DNA of 64,000 bases. Origin: Maricaulis maris_C (GTDB lineage: Bacteria; Pseudomonadota; Alphaproteobacteria; Caulobacterales; Maricaulaceae). The position numbers were made by a program, and so were the translations under genes. The notes below the pieces were generated by a model that saw only the letters and a list, made by a program, of their open reading frames with translations, was not told where the DNA came from and made no database searches. Of this stretch, positions 42,288 through 50,767 are shown one piece after another. The stretch is from positions 186,001-250,000 of the forward strand of contig NZ_JAGDYT010000025.1 of assembly GCF_049116555.1 (NCBI RefSeq), given 5' to 3'. Each line of letters starts with the position of its first letter. The stretch's first letter is position 1.

Positions 42288-43200
42288 GGCTATGTCTCAG
42301 CTTCCGACTCTTCGCCAACTGCAATTCATCATCGCCCTTGCCGAGCATGGAAGCTTTTCCCGCGCGGCCGAGGCAGTCTTCGTCACTCAGCCAACGCTCA
42401 GCGCAGCCATCAAGGAGCTGGAGACCATTCTCGGAACGGTCCTGGTTGAACGCGGTGCCCGGGGTGCGGTGTTGACTCCGGCTGGTGACGCGGTGCTGGA
42501 GCGCGCGCGCCGGGTCATGACCGAGGCGGAGGATCTGGTGATCGCCGCGCAGGCCGCCGGTGAGCCACTTTCCGGCCCTTTCAAACTGGGCGTGATTCCG
42601 ACCATCGCGCCCTTCTTGTTGCCGCGTGTGCTGCCCGCGCTGCGGGAGCGGTTTCCCGATATCGAGCTGTTTTTGCGTGAAGATCTGACCGACCGTCTGT
42701 TCGACGCCCTGCGCGACCGGCGCATCGATGCGGCCCTGATTGCGCTTCCCTATGATGCACCGATGATCGAGACGCACGCAGTGTGGGCGGATGAATTCCT
42801 GTTTGCCGCCCCGCCGGATCACCCCCTTGCCCGAAACAAGACACTCGCGCCGTCCGACCTGTCGGACGAGCCCCTGCTTTTGCTCGAGGACGGGCATTGT
42901 CTGCGCGATCACGCACTCGCCGCCTGCGCGACCGGCTCGGCGCGCGCCGATTTTGCGGCCACAAGCCTGCATACGCTCGTTCACATGGTGAAGTCCGGCC
43001 TCGGCGCGACGCTTTTGCCACGCATGGCCGTGGAAGCCGGCCTTGTGGATCGCATGGGTCTTGAAGTCCGAGCCTTTGATCCGCCCGTTGTCGGCCGGGA
43101 AATCGGGGTGGCTTGGCGCAAAGGGTCCGCCCGCTCGGACGAAGCGATCCAGCTTGGCGATGCTATCCGCGACATCCTGCAGGCGCCGGACAGCCCTTGA
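42286..43200 (+). CDS. oxyR: Hydrogen peroxide-inducible activator OxyR (LysR family)
   Basis: The 304-residue protein has the LysR helix-turn-helix at 6-65 (LPTLRQLQFIIALAEHGSF, then TQPTLSAAIKELE) and the regulatory domain. The peroxide-sensing cysteines occur as GHCLRDHALAAC, with nine residues between them, equal to E. coli OxyR Cys199/Cys208. Together with ahpC and ahpD it forms a complete peroxide response locus. ATG 42292 is a possible alternative start. It converges with the response regulator gene. Confidence 0.95.
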   Translation: MAMSQLPTLRQLQFIIALAEHGSFSRAAEAVFVTQPTLSAAIKELETILGTVLVERGARGAVLTPAGDAVLERARRVMTEAEDLVIAAQAAGEPLSGPFKLGVIPTIAPFLLPRVLPALRERFPDIELFLREDLTDRLFDALRDRRIDAALIALPYDAPMIETHAVWADEFLFAAPPDHPLARNKTLAPSDLSDEPLLLLEDGHCLRDHALAACATGSARADFAATSLHTLVHMVKSGLGATLLPRMAVEAGLVDRMGLEVRAFDPPVVGREIGVAWRKGSARSDEAIQLGDAIRDILQAPDSP

Positions 43201-43204
43201 GGCC

Positions 43205-43567
43205 TCAGCCAGACCCCGCAGTCAGAATCCGCTGCAGGCGATCGCCGCGCATCAAGTCAATCTTGTCGACCGGCCCGGTCACACGGAACGCAAACTGGTC
43301 GGAACGCGGTTCGTTGGCATGGGCGGTCATCAGGACCACATGCCCCGAATAGCCGCTCTCTTGAAGTCGCGGCAGGGTCTCCGCGTATGACTCATGCGGT
43401 GGAATGCGCCGATCCAGAAAAACGATGTCGAAACTGCTTGGCTCCGAGTCGAGAAACTCGTCCAGTCGTGCAAAGCCTTCCATATGAACATTCAAGTCCA
43501 ATGACTGGCTCATTTCGCTCAGGATGACGTGCTCGACAGGATCATCATCGACGACTGCAACGCGCAT
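43205..43567 (-). CDS. Single-domain response regulator
   Basis: A 120-residue receiver domain without output domain. The acidic pair VVDDDP, the phospho-acceptor Asp in IVFLDRRIPP, the Thr in VLMTAH, and the Lys in GPVDKIDL are all present, so phosphorylation should be possible. Partners are unknown; the window's orphan histidine kinase is a conceivable but unproven partner. It converges with oxyR, 4 bp apart. Confidence 0.88.
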   Translation of the reverse strand: MRVAVVDDDPVEHVILSEMSQSLDLNVHMEGFARLDEFLDSEPSSFDIVFLDRRIPPHESYAETLPRLQESGYSGHVVLMTAHANEPRSDQFAFRVTGPVDKIDLMRGDRLQRILTAGSG

Positions 43568-43701
43568 GCGGGTATCTTTCTACCAGGTAAGACGCGAAAC
43601 TCCGCTGAATCGGTCACCGGTAGAATGTATAAAAAATCCCGGTTCTCGACTGCGCGGCCTGCGTCATGGCGACACGCGACAACGCTTCGGTCTCCTGTTA
43701 G

Positions 43702-43719
43702 TTTCTGTCAGGACAGAAA
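43702..43719. promoter_or_regulatory. Perfect palindrome upstream of the GbsR-type gene, operator candidate
   Basis: TTTCTGTC-AG-GACAGAAA is a perfect 8+8 palindrome, ending 19 bp before the GTG start at 43739. Its location and dimer-sized spacing fit an autoregulatory site. Confidence 0.55.
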
Positions 43720-43738
43720 TTGAAGAAGGTCAGGCGTC

Positions 43739-44263
43739 GTGAAGCTTTCCGCACCCATGCAGCGATTTGTCCTCCATTGGGGGGAGATGGGCGCCCGCTG
43801 GGGTGTGAACCGCTCGATCGCACAGATTCACGCCCTCCTCTACCTCGCCGAATCCCCGCTGCACGCCGAAGAGATCACCGAAGTCTTGCAGATCGCCCGC
43901 TCGAATGTGTCCAACTCCCTGAAAGAACTTCAGGGGCTGGGTCTGGTGAAGCGTGAGCATGTTCTGGGCGACCGTCGCGATCATTTTACCGCGACCCATG
44001 AGCCCTGGGATATGCTTATGGCGATCGCCGAAGCGCGCAAGCAAAGGGAGATCGATCCAATGATCGACATCCTGCGCGAGTGCGCTGAAGCCGCCGAAGC
44101 TGACCCGGACACACCGAAACTGGCGGTCCAGCGTCTGCGACGCATGGAGGGCTTTGTCACCAATCTGACGGGCTGGTACGCGCAGATCCGCAAACTCCCG
44201 CAGGGCACCTTGTTGAAGCTCATGGAGATGGGCAGCCGCATCGCCCGGTTCGTCGGCGGATGA
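43739..44263 (+). CDS. GbsR/MarR family transcriptional regulator
   Basis: The 174-residue protein has the GbsR-type winged helix: RFVLHWGEMGARWGVNRSIAQ at the start, then LTAEEIT-like AEEITEVLQIARSNVSNSLKEL (recognition helix) and a wing around RREH/GDRRDHF. GbsR proteins sense choline in Bacillus, but many members have other roles. The start is GTG 43739. A perfect palindrome lies just upstream. The DUF4166 gene follows with a 10-bp gap, so it is likely co-transcribed. Confidence 0.88.
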   Translation: MKLSAPMQRFVLHWGEMGARWGVNRSIAQIHALLYLAESPLHAEEITEVLQIARSNVSNSLKELQGLGLVKREHVLGDRRDHFTATHEPWDMLMAIAEARKQREIDPMIDILRECAEAAEADPDTPKLAVQRLRRMEGFVTNLTGWYAQIRKLPQGTLLKLMEMGSRIARFVGG

Positions 44264-44273
44264 GGCGGTCGCC

Positions 44274-44804
44274 ATGACCCATCTCTATCAGGCGCTTCTG
44301 GGGCCGGACTGGGCCAACCTTGCTGCGGTTACGCAGGCATTGCACAGCCCCGACCCGGCGGTGCTCTTCGAAGGTCGGGTCGAGATTATACGTGGCCGCA
44401 ATCCGCTTGCGGATCTGGTGGCTGCCATGCTCGGCCTGCCAAAGTCGGGTCGCGCCCTGCCGGCTCTGGTCCGGGTCAGTCGGTTCGACGGCGATGAATT
44501 GCTGGAGCGCTGGTATGACGGCCGCTATTTCGCGACCCATCAGGGTCGCTCGGCCGGTCGACTGACCGAGCGTATCGGACCGTTCACATTGGCGTTCGAC
44601 CTGCGACTGGAGGCTGGGGCCCTGATGTTCGATCAGGCCGGTGTGAAGCTTTGGTCGCTCTCCCTGCCTCCCATCCTGTGGCCACGAATTCAGGCCCGCG
44701 AAGACGCGGATGGTCAGGCGCATCTGTTCGATGTCGCACTCAGCCTGCCGCTGGTCGGTCTGATCGTGAGATATCGGGGACGGCTGGAACAGGCGTCGGA
44801 CTGA
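44274..44804 (+). CDS. DUF4166 domain protein
   Basis: The 176-residue protein matches DUF4166 in layout: LYQALLGPDWANL at the start, VLFEGRVEIIRGRN, then WYDGRYFATHQGRSAGRLTE and the end with LWPRIQAREDADG. It lacks a membrane helix or signal peptide. DUF4166 domains are found alone or fused to saccharopine dehydrogenase-like or epimerase domains; function unknown. Co-transcription with the regulator upstream is likely. It converges with the arsC-like gene 10 bp away. Confidence 0.8.
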   Translation: MTHLYQALLGPDWANLAAVTQALHSPDPAVLFEGRVEIIRGRNPLADLVAAMLGLPKSGRALPALVRVSRFDGDELLERWYDGRYFATHQGRSAGRLTERIGPFTLAFDLRLEAGALMFDQAGVKLWSLSLPPILWPRIQAREDADGQAHLFDVALSLPLVGLIVRYRGRLEQASD

Positions 44805-44814
44805 CGTCCGGACG

Positions 44815-45168
44815 TCAGAACAGCTCCAGGACCTGCTCTGGCGGGCGACCGATCATCGCCGTGTCACCATGAATGACGACGGGCCGCTCTATCAGCTTCG
44901 GATACTCGGTCATCGCCTTGAAGAGCGCTTCCTCATCCTCGACCGCCTTGAGGCCGAGTTCACGATAGTCGGGCTCCGCCTTGCGCAGCCATTCATGGGC
45001 GGAAACGAAGCCGAGCTTCTTCATCACGGCTTTCAATTCGTCCACGCTGGGTGTGTCGTCCATGTAGTCACGGACTTCAAGCGCGCCGCCACGGGCTTCA
45101 AGCAAGGCCAGCGTCTGCCGCGATTTCGAACAGCGCGGATTGTGCCAGATAATCGTCGAATCGGTCAT
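44815..45168 (-). CDS. arsC: Arsenate reductase, ArsC/Spx family (glutaredoxin type)
   Basis: The 117-residue protein has the ArsC start IIWHNPRCSKSRQTLALLE, with the catalytic Cys, and conserved DYMDDTPSVDELK and the ending YPKLIERPVVIHGDTAMIG. The family reduces arsenate using glutathione/glutaredoxin; close homologues include YffB proteins of unknown role. No ars operon is next to it, so an arsenic role is not certain. I chose ATG 45168 over 45192. Confidence 0.85.
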   Translation of the reverse strand: MTDSTIIWHNPRCSKSRQTLALLEARGGALEVRDYMDDTPSVDELKAVMKKLGFVSAHEWLRKAEPDYRELGLKAVEDEEALFKAMTEYPKLIERPVVIHGDTAMIGRPPEQVLELF

Positions 45169-45253
45169 TGAAAGTCCCTCAAGTGCAGCCATGAAAGCCG
45201 GTCTTGTGCTGCAACATCAAGTCTTGGCCTGCGTTTCTTCTGCTTTTATGCAA

Positions 45254-46102
45254 TCAGGAATCATTTTCGCTGGCGGTCGAAAGCAGCGCGCGCGCGGCTT
45301 CCAGGTGGAGCCGTTCGACCATGTTGCCCTCCAGAGATATCACACCCTTTCCCGCGTTTTCCGGGTCAGCAAAGGCGGCGACGACCTTGGCGGCCTGCTC
45401 GAGATCCCGTGAGGTCGGACCGAAATAGAGATGCGCCAGATCCACCTGCCCGGGGTGGATCAGTGTCTTGCCGTCAAAGCCCAGCGCGCGCCCTTGTTCG
45501 GCTTCGGCCCGAAACCCCTTGGGGTCACGGAAATGATTGTAAACGCCGTCCAGGACATAAATCCCCCGTGACCGCGCAGCGCAGACCATATTCACCAGAT
45601 GCGGTACCAGGGCGAGCCGTTCATGCTCAAGTGAGCAGCGCAATTCCTTGCTGAGGTCATTGGTGCCGGCGATCAGTCCGGCGAGGCCTGTCCCCACGGC
45701 GCTGGCGATGGCGTTGAGGGCCAGGACAGCGCGTGGCGTCTCGATCATCGCCCAGATCGGGATCGAGGACCCGTGCGAACTCAAAGCCGACCGGGCAGCG
45801 TGCAGATCGCCCACCTGTTCGACCTTGGGAAGGATGATGGCATCGGCCCTGGCCGCGCTGCGCAGATCCGCCGCGCCCCACTCGGTCTCGAGGGCATTGA
45901 TCCGCACGGCTCGCACCGCGCCCGATGAGTCCCAACTGTGCAGGGCGTTCTCGACGACGGCGCGCGCATCGGTCTTTTCTTCCGGTCCGACGGCATCTTC
46001 CAGGTCCAGGATGAGCAAGTCGGCGCCGACATGGGCGGCCTTCTCGATGGCGCGGGGCTTGGAAGCGGGCACAAAGAGGGCTGAACGGATCAGTCGGCGC
46101 AT
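45254..46102 (-). CDS. HpcH/HpaI aldolase/citrate lyase family, CoA ester lyase
   Basis: The 282-residue TIM-barrel protein shows RSALFVPASKPRAIEKA at the start, LILDLEDAVGPEEK with the metal-binding acidic residues, AIILPKVEQVGDL, and IWAMIETPRAVLAL. This group includes citrate lyase beta, malyl-CoA and citramalyl-CoA lyases. No CoA-transferase partners are adjacent, so the substrate remains open. I chose ATG 46102, where the family match begins. It is divergent from the pyridoxal kinase gene. Confidence 0.9.
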   Translation of the reverse strand: MRRLIRSALFVPASKPRAIEKAAHVGADLLILDLEDAVGPEEKTDARAVVENALHSWDSSGAVRAVRINALETEWGAADLRSAARADAIILPKVEQVGDLHAARSALSSHGSSIPIWAMIETPRAVLALNAIASAVGTGLAGLIAGTNDLSKELRCSLEHERLALVPHLVNMVCAARSRGIYVLDGVYNHFRDPKGFRAEAEQGRALGFDGKTLIHPGQVDLAHLYFGPTSRDLEQAAKVVAAFADPENAGKGVISLEGNMVERLHLEAARALLSTASENDS

Positions 46103-46162
46103 CAAGTCGTTTCCGGGGTTTCTGCTCGGTGAGGTTTTGGATATAGCATGTTTTCCATGCCG

Positions 46163-47014
46163 ATGGCGCTGATCCTTTCCAGTCATGTGGCCGCCTCCAT
46201 GGTCGGAGGCGGGGTCTCCCAGCGCGTGCTTAATTCAGCCCGGATCGACACCATGCTGGTGCCGACCGTCCTCTTCGGGCGGCACCCCGGCTGGGGGGAG
46301 CCCGGCGGTGGTCCGGTGGAGCAGGACCAGTTCGAGAGCGTCCTCAGTGGTATTGCCGATCAGGGTCTGCTCGACATCACCGATATCGTGCTGGCGGGCT
46401 ATTTTGCCGATGTCGGCCAGGTTTTCGATACCGCCTCGGTGATCGATGTCGTGCGCAAGGGGCGGCGCATGAACAAGGGCGTCAAGGCGGCCCTGCCGGC
46501 GCCCATCATCGTGGTAGATCCAATCATGGGCGACTCCCCGGGCGGGTTGTATGTATCGCCGGCGATCGCGGCTGCCATCAAGGATCAACTGATCCCCCGC
46601 GCTGACCTGGTCACGCCGAACCTGTTCGAGCTGGGCCACATCACCGGCCGGCCCTTGACCGACCTGGCCTCGATGGTGCGGGCGGCGCGGGCGATGGAGC
46701 GGCCAGTCCTGGTCTCTTCGCTGCCGCGCCATGGGCAGATCGGTGTGCTCTATGTCGACTCCGAAGAGGCTTGGCTGGTGACCCATGATCGACTTCCCAA
46801 GGCGCCGAACGGTACGGGCGATGCCCTTACCGCTGCCTTTATCAATCGCCTTCTCGCCGGGGATGACGCGCGCACCGCTCTGGAGCAATCCGTGGCGATG
46901 ACGGTCAGCCTCGTCATGAGGGCGCATGAATGGTCCGCGCCTGAACTCCCGGTGGTCGCGGCAGCGGATGTGCTGACCTCGCCCTTGGTCACACTCGACG
47001 CCGAGGCAGTTTAG
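46163..47014 (+). CDS. pdxY: Pyridoxal kinase (PdxY/PdxK-like)
   Basis: The 283-residue protein is a ribokinase-fold vitamin kinase: ALILSSHVAASMVGGG at the start, the phosphate region IVVDPIMGDSPGGLYV, TPNLFELGHITGR, and the catalytic Asp in APNGTGDALTAAFINRL. It phosphorylates pyridoxal to pyridoxal 5'-phosphate in the salvage pathway. Starts at 46148 and 46163 are both possible; 46163 fits the family better. It converges with no gene: the serine hydrolase follows on the same strand after 41 bp. Confidence 0.88.
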   Translation: MALILSSHVAASMVGGGVSQRVLNSARIDTMLVPTVLFGRHPGWGEPGGGPVEQDQFESVLSGIADQGLLDITDIVLAGYFADVGQVFDTASVIDVVRKGRRMNKGVKAALPAPIIVVDPIMGDSPGGLYVSPAIAAAIKDQLIPRADLVTPNLFELGHITGRPLTDLASMVRAARAMERPVLVSSLPRHGQIGVLYVDSEEAWLVTHDRLPKAPNGTGDALTAAFINRLLAGDDARTALEQSVAMTVSLVMRAHEWSAPELPVVAAADVLTSPLVTLDAEAV

Positions 47015-47055
47015 CTCGCTTGATCGCTGCCGCGGCGCGCGTTAGCCAGTTCCTT

Positions 47056-48195
47056 ATGAGCACAGAGATTTTGCCCGCCCTCCATGGACATGTTGCCGCC
47101 GGTTTCGAACCGGTGGCCGATGCCTTCCTTGCCAACTGGAAAGATCAGGACGAGATCGGCGCCGGCTTCGCCCTCTGCCTGGATGGCGAGATGGTGGTCG
47201 ACATTCATGCCGGTTGGGCTGACCGCAAGAAATCGCAGGACTGGAAAGCCGATACGCTGGTTCCGGTCTATTCCACCGGCAAGGCGATCGCGGCGCTGGT
47301 CCTGGCCCGCCTCGTGGATCGGGGGCTGCTGAGCTATGACGCCCCCGTCGCCGACTACTGGCCGGAATTTGGTGCGGGCGGCAAATCCGCAGTAACGGTG
47401 GCCGAGGCCCTGTCCCACCAGGCGGGCCTGTCCGGAATTGCCGAGGAGATGGACGCCGGCGACTGGTTCGATGCGGCGAAGATCGAAGACAGGCTGGCGC
47501 GGCAGGTCCCGCTTTGGGAGCTGGGCACGGGATCGGGCTATCACCCGGTCACTTTCGGCTTCATCGCCGATGCGCTCGCCCGCCGGACCGATGGCCGCTC
47601 CATCGGCGCGATCCTGCGGGAGGAGGTTTGTGGTCCGCGCGGCATCGACTTCCATGTCGGTCTGCCCGAGAGCGAGCATGAGCGCACGGCCGAGCACGCC
47701 ATGCCGCGCCAGGTCCCTGATCTCGGTGAGCTGAACACGGCGCGCAAACTGGCCTTTCTGAAGCCCTGGTCCTCGCCGGGCCGCCGCGGTGCAACGGAAT
47801 GGCGCAAGGCCGAATTCCCCGCCGCCAACGCTCACGCCACCGCGCGCTCGCTCGCCCGCCTGATGACCGCCTATGCCGATGGCGGAAAGCTGGAGGGCAA
47901 GCGCTTTATTTCCGAGGCGACCCTCGCCGCGCTGGTCAAGGAACGCGTCCGCGGGCCTGACAAGGTCTTGCCCTTCGACCTCTCATGGGGTGCCGGTATC
48001 ATGCGCAATGTGTCGCCGGGCTTTTACGGACCGACGCCGGAAACCGTCGGTCATTCAGGCTGGGGCGGATCCTGCGCCTTCGCCGATCCGGTGCGTACGC
48101 TGACCGGCGCCTATGTCATGAACCGCCAGCACCATTACCTGGCAGGCGATCCGCGTCCGGTCCGGATCATCGAGGCTGTTTACGGCTGCCTCTGA
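47056..48195 (+). CDS. Serine hydrolase, class C beta-lactamase/EstB type
   Basis: The 379-residue protein has the class C triad: nucleophile in VYSTGKAIAALVL (S-x-x-K), a Tyr in GSGYHPVTFG (Y-x-x), and HSGWGG replacing the KTG element. No signal peptide is seen, which argues for a cytoplasmic esterase (EstB-like) and not an antibiotic-resistance lactamase. The ATG at 47056 begins the family match. It may be co-transcribed with pdxY, and converges with the STAS-like gene. Confidence 0.88.
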   Translation: MSTEILPALHGHVAAGFEPVADAFLANWKDQDEIGAGFALCLDGEMVVDIHAGWADRKKSQDWKADTLVPVYSTGKAIAALVLARLVDRGLLSYDAPVADYWPEFGAGGKSAVTVAEALSHQAGLSGIAEEMDAGDWFDAAKIEDRLARQVPLWELGTGSGYHPVTFGFIADALARRTDGRSIGAILREEVCGPRGIDFHVGLPESEHERTAEHAMPRQVPDLGELNTARKLAFLKPWSSPGRRGATEWRKAEFPAANAHATARSLARLMTAYADGGKLEGKRFISEATLAALVKERVRGPDKVLPFDLSWGAGIMRNVSPGFYGPTPETVGHSGWGGSCAFADPVRTLTGAYVMNRQHHYLAGDPRPVRIIEAVYGCL

Positions 48196-48206
48196 CGAGG
48201 CCCTGG

Positions 48207-48608
48207 TTACGTGTCGTCTTCTGCCAGCCATTCCAGTGCTTCCGGTCGGGTTGTGAAGACGGCGATCCTCGTCTTCCACCCTTCCCGCGTCATGGCGGAC
48301 CAGAGTTCGGGGATGATTCGCTTGAGATCATCGGCGCAGACCAGCGCTGTTTTTGGTGAGTGGCCGGCGCGGTAGCGCTCATTCCAGCCTCGCATGAAGG
48401 TCTGGTGGTCATTCATCGCCGCTGGGGTGAAGGTTTCGAGCGTGGCGAAATCGCCAATAATCAACAGCAAATCGAAGTCGGACTGCCAGCCCGGAATACC
48501 AGGTAATTCCGCAATGGAGTGCCGCAAATTCAACATCGAGGTATCGGCACCGAAGATTAGTTCGGCGACCTTGAGATCACGATGGAGCGTCCAGTGTGCC
48601 TTGCCCAT
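48207..48608 (-). CDS. Uncharacterised STAS/SpoIIAA-like protein
   Basis: A 133-residue protein without signal or membrane segment. It alternates strands and helices: HWTLHRDLKVAELIFG, IPGWQSDFDLLLIIGDF, GHSPKTALVCADD, and RIAVFTTRPEALEWLAE at the end. The layout equals that of the 12063-12500 protein. The family resembles STAS-like single-domain proteins often called hypothetical in alphaproteobacteria. Function unknown. It converges with the serine hydrolase. Confidence 0.7.
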   Translation of the reverse strand: MGKAHWTLHRDLKVAELIFGADTSMLNLRHSIAELPGIPGWQSDFDLLLIIGDFATLETFTPAAMNDHQTFMRGWNERYRAGHSPKTALVCADDLKRIIPELWSAMTREGWKTRIAVFTTRPEALEWLAEDDT

Positions 48609-48688
48609 ATGGCTCCCCGGAATTGAAGACGTGTATTCTAGACATGTTCCTTGGCCAGTGCGCCAGATATCTTCTTATCTTGCTGTGA

Positions 48689-49648
48689 TCAGGCCGGAAA
48701 GCGGCGCTCCAGCCAGTCCAGCAGGTAGGCGTTCAGTTCATCCGGGGCTTCCCACATTGTCCAGTGGCCGCAGCCTTCGATCACGGCGAACTCGCTGTCC
48801 TTGCACAGGGCCGGCATCCATCCGGCCAGTTTCGGCGGCAGCATGAAGTCGAGCTCCGCGGAGATCATCAGGCAGGGCAATGAGAGGCGGTGGTCGACAC
48901 CGCCCATGCGCTGCCAGTTGGCGTCGAAATTCCGGTAGAGATTGATGCCGGGCCCGAAGCCGGTCTTGCGATAGGCCTCGGCATAGACGGCGCGATCCTC
49001 CGGCTTCACCACGATCCGCTTTTCCGGGCGGCCATTGAAGCTCTCGAACTGGGCCGGGATATGGGTGATGTCGGGGAAATAATCCTCGAGTTTGCCGATT
49101 TTGGGCGGGCTGCCGAAGATGAAGGCGAAAAACTCATCTTCCTTGCCCTCGAACACGCTCTCTGCATAACCGGGCGCCTGGAAACGCAGGATATAGTGGT
49201 CCTCTCCGCCAATTTCCCGGAAGGCCTCGGTCGGCGCCTGGGCGCCCCGCGGCAAGTGGGGCGTATTGACCCCGATCACACCGTCAAATCGGTCGGCCGC
49301 CAGCATGGCGGCGTGCCAGGTTATGATCCCGCCCCAGTCGTGACCGACCCAGACAGCCTTGTCGTGGCCCAACGCGTCGAGCAGGCCGGTGAGGTCGGCG
49401 ATCATCGTGTCAATGTCGTAGGCGTCGACACCGCCCGGACAGTCTGAGCCACCAAAGCCGCGAAGATCGGGTGCGATTACCCGATAGCCGGCCCCGGCGA
49501 GCACGCTGATCTGGTTCTTCCAGGAATAGGCCAGCTCCGGCCAGCCATGGACGAGCAGCAATGGCTGCCCGGTCTCGGGGCCGGCGAGATGAACGGAAAT
49601 CTCTATTCCGTTGGTGGCGATCCGTTGTGGTGTCGGGAAATCAGTCAT
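48689..49648 (-). CDS. Alpha/beta hydrolase, epoxide hydrolase-like
   Basis: The 319-residue protein has the epoxide hydrolase/haloalkane dehalogenase pattern: HGWPELAYSWKNQ (HGxP oxyanion motif), nucleophile elbow VGHDWGG with Asp instead of Ser, an acidic residue in SAELDFMLPP, and His in EGCGHWTMWEAP. Asp as nucleophile favours epoxide hydrolysis. The natural substrate is unknown. It stands alone, 106 bp from rarD on the same strand. Confidence 0.88.
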   Translation of the reverse strand: MTDFPTPQRIATNGIEISVHLAGPETGQPLLLVHGWPELAYSWKNQISVLAGAGYRVIAPDLRGFGGSDCPGGVDAYDIDTMIADLTGLLDALGHDKAVWVGHDWGGIITWHAAMLAADRFDGVIGVNTPHLPRGAQAPTEAFREIGGEDHYILRFQAPGYAESVFEGKEDEFFAFIFGSPPKIGKLEDYFPDITHIPAQFESFNGRPEKRIVVKPEDRAVYAEAYRKTGFGPGINLYRNFDANWQRMGGVDHRLSLPCLMISAELDFMLPPKLAGWMPALCKDSEFAVIEGCGHWTMWEAPDELNAYLLDWLERRFPA

Positions 49649-49754
49649 GGAACAGCCTCGTCTCGATCCCGGTCGGTGAGCGGGATCAGATCATTACGGG
49701 TTGGCGGGCAGGAGAAAGCAGGGACCGGCATGGGTCAAGCGCGACGCGGCTGGT

Positions 49755-50663
49755 TCAGACATCCCCGGGTAGCGCGTCCTGCTTGCGGTCGCGGCGGATC
49801 TGGCTCCAGGCGAAACAGGCCACGCCTGACCAGATCAGCGCGAAGGTAATCATGTGGCCGGTCGCGAAGGGTTCGCCGCTCATCACGCCAATACCGAACT
49901 GGATGGACGGCGCGAGGAATTGCATCAGCCCCATGGTCGATAGACGCAGGCCTCGCACGCCGATCGTGTAGAGCAGAAGCGGCACGACGGTGACGGCGCC
50001 GGCGGCGATCAGCAGCGCTGCCTGGGTCGGGGATTCGAGGAAATGCCCGACGCCGGAGGCTTGCATCCAGATCAGGCCGATGATGGCAAAGGGCAGCAGG
50101 AACAGTGTTTCCCACAACAGCCCGACGCGGCCGTCTACCGCAGCCACCTTGCGGAGGTAGCCATAGGCCGTGAAGCTCGTCGCCAGCATCAGGGAAATCC
50201 AGGGAACTTCGCCGACGGTGAGAATCTGGTTGGCGACGCCAAGGGCGGCCAGCGAGATGGCCGCAATCCGCCACGGGCCGAGCGGTTCGCGAAGAATGAC
50301 CACACCGACGGCGACGCTCATCAGCGGATTGATATAATAGCCCAGTGAAGCCTGCAGAACCTGGCCGGTATTGACCGCGAAGATGAAGCCCCACCAATTC
50401 ACCGATATCAGCGCCGAGGTCGCGAGCAGTGTCAGCAGGGTCCGGCGGTCCGAGAGGACGCCCAGGGCTGTCCTCAGTCGACCGGAAACGAGTAGCGAGG
50501 CTGCCAGAAGTGGCACAGCCCAGACCACACGATGGAGGATGATCTCGATCGCGCCAGCAAAGCTGAGGGCCTGGAAGAAGAAGGGCGAAATGCCCCAGAT
50601 GAGATAGCCGGAAAGGCCCGCCGCGAGGGCACGCCGCGTATCAGTCGAAGTCTCGGTGGACAT
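49755..50663 (-). CDS. rarD: EamA family transporter RarD
   Basis: The 302-residue protein has ten hydrophobic helices of the drug/metabolite transporter superfamily and the RarD start GYLIWGISPFFFQAL, with LLASSLLVSGR. RarD proteins are thought to export metabolites; in E. coli it is linked to chloramphenicol sensitivity by name only. A GAGGAG ribosome site before ATG 50663 supports this start over 50690. It precedes the epoxide-hydrolase-like gene on the same strand. Confidence 0.92.
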   Translation of the reverse strand: MSTETSTDTRRALAAGLSGYLIWGISPFFFQALSFAGAIEIILHRVVWAVPLLAASLLVSGRLRTALGVLSDRRTLLTLLATSALISVNWWGFIFAVNTGQVLQASLGYYINPLMSVAVGVVILREPLGPWRIAAISLAALGVANQILTVGEVPWISLMLATSFTAYGYLRKVAAVDGRVGLLWETLFLLPFAIIGLIWMQASGVGHFLESPTQAALLIAAGAVTVVPLLLYTIGVRGLRLSTMGLMQFLAPSIQFGIGVMSGEPFATGHMITFALIWSGVACFAWSQIRRDRKQDALPGDV

Positions 50664-50767
50664 GCGGGCTCCTCGGTCGAAGTCGTCCATCGCACATAGG
50701 GTGCCCGCCTGTCGATAACGACCCGCTTCTTGCGCATGACAGGTCTGCGTCAGCCTGCCTGTTGCGC

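Noticed and set aside
44815..45168. Part of an arsenic resistance operon
   Set aside because: No arsR, arsB or arsH next to it; the family has non-arsenic members.
47056..48195. Antibiotic-resistance class C beta-lactamase
   Set aside because: No signal peptide and EstB-like context; motifs fit cytoplasmic esterases better.
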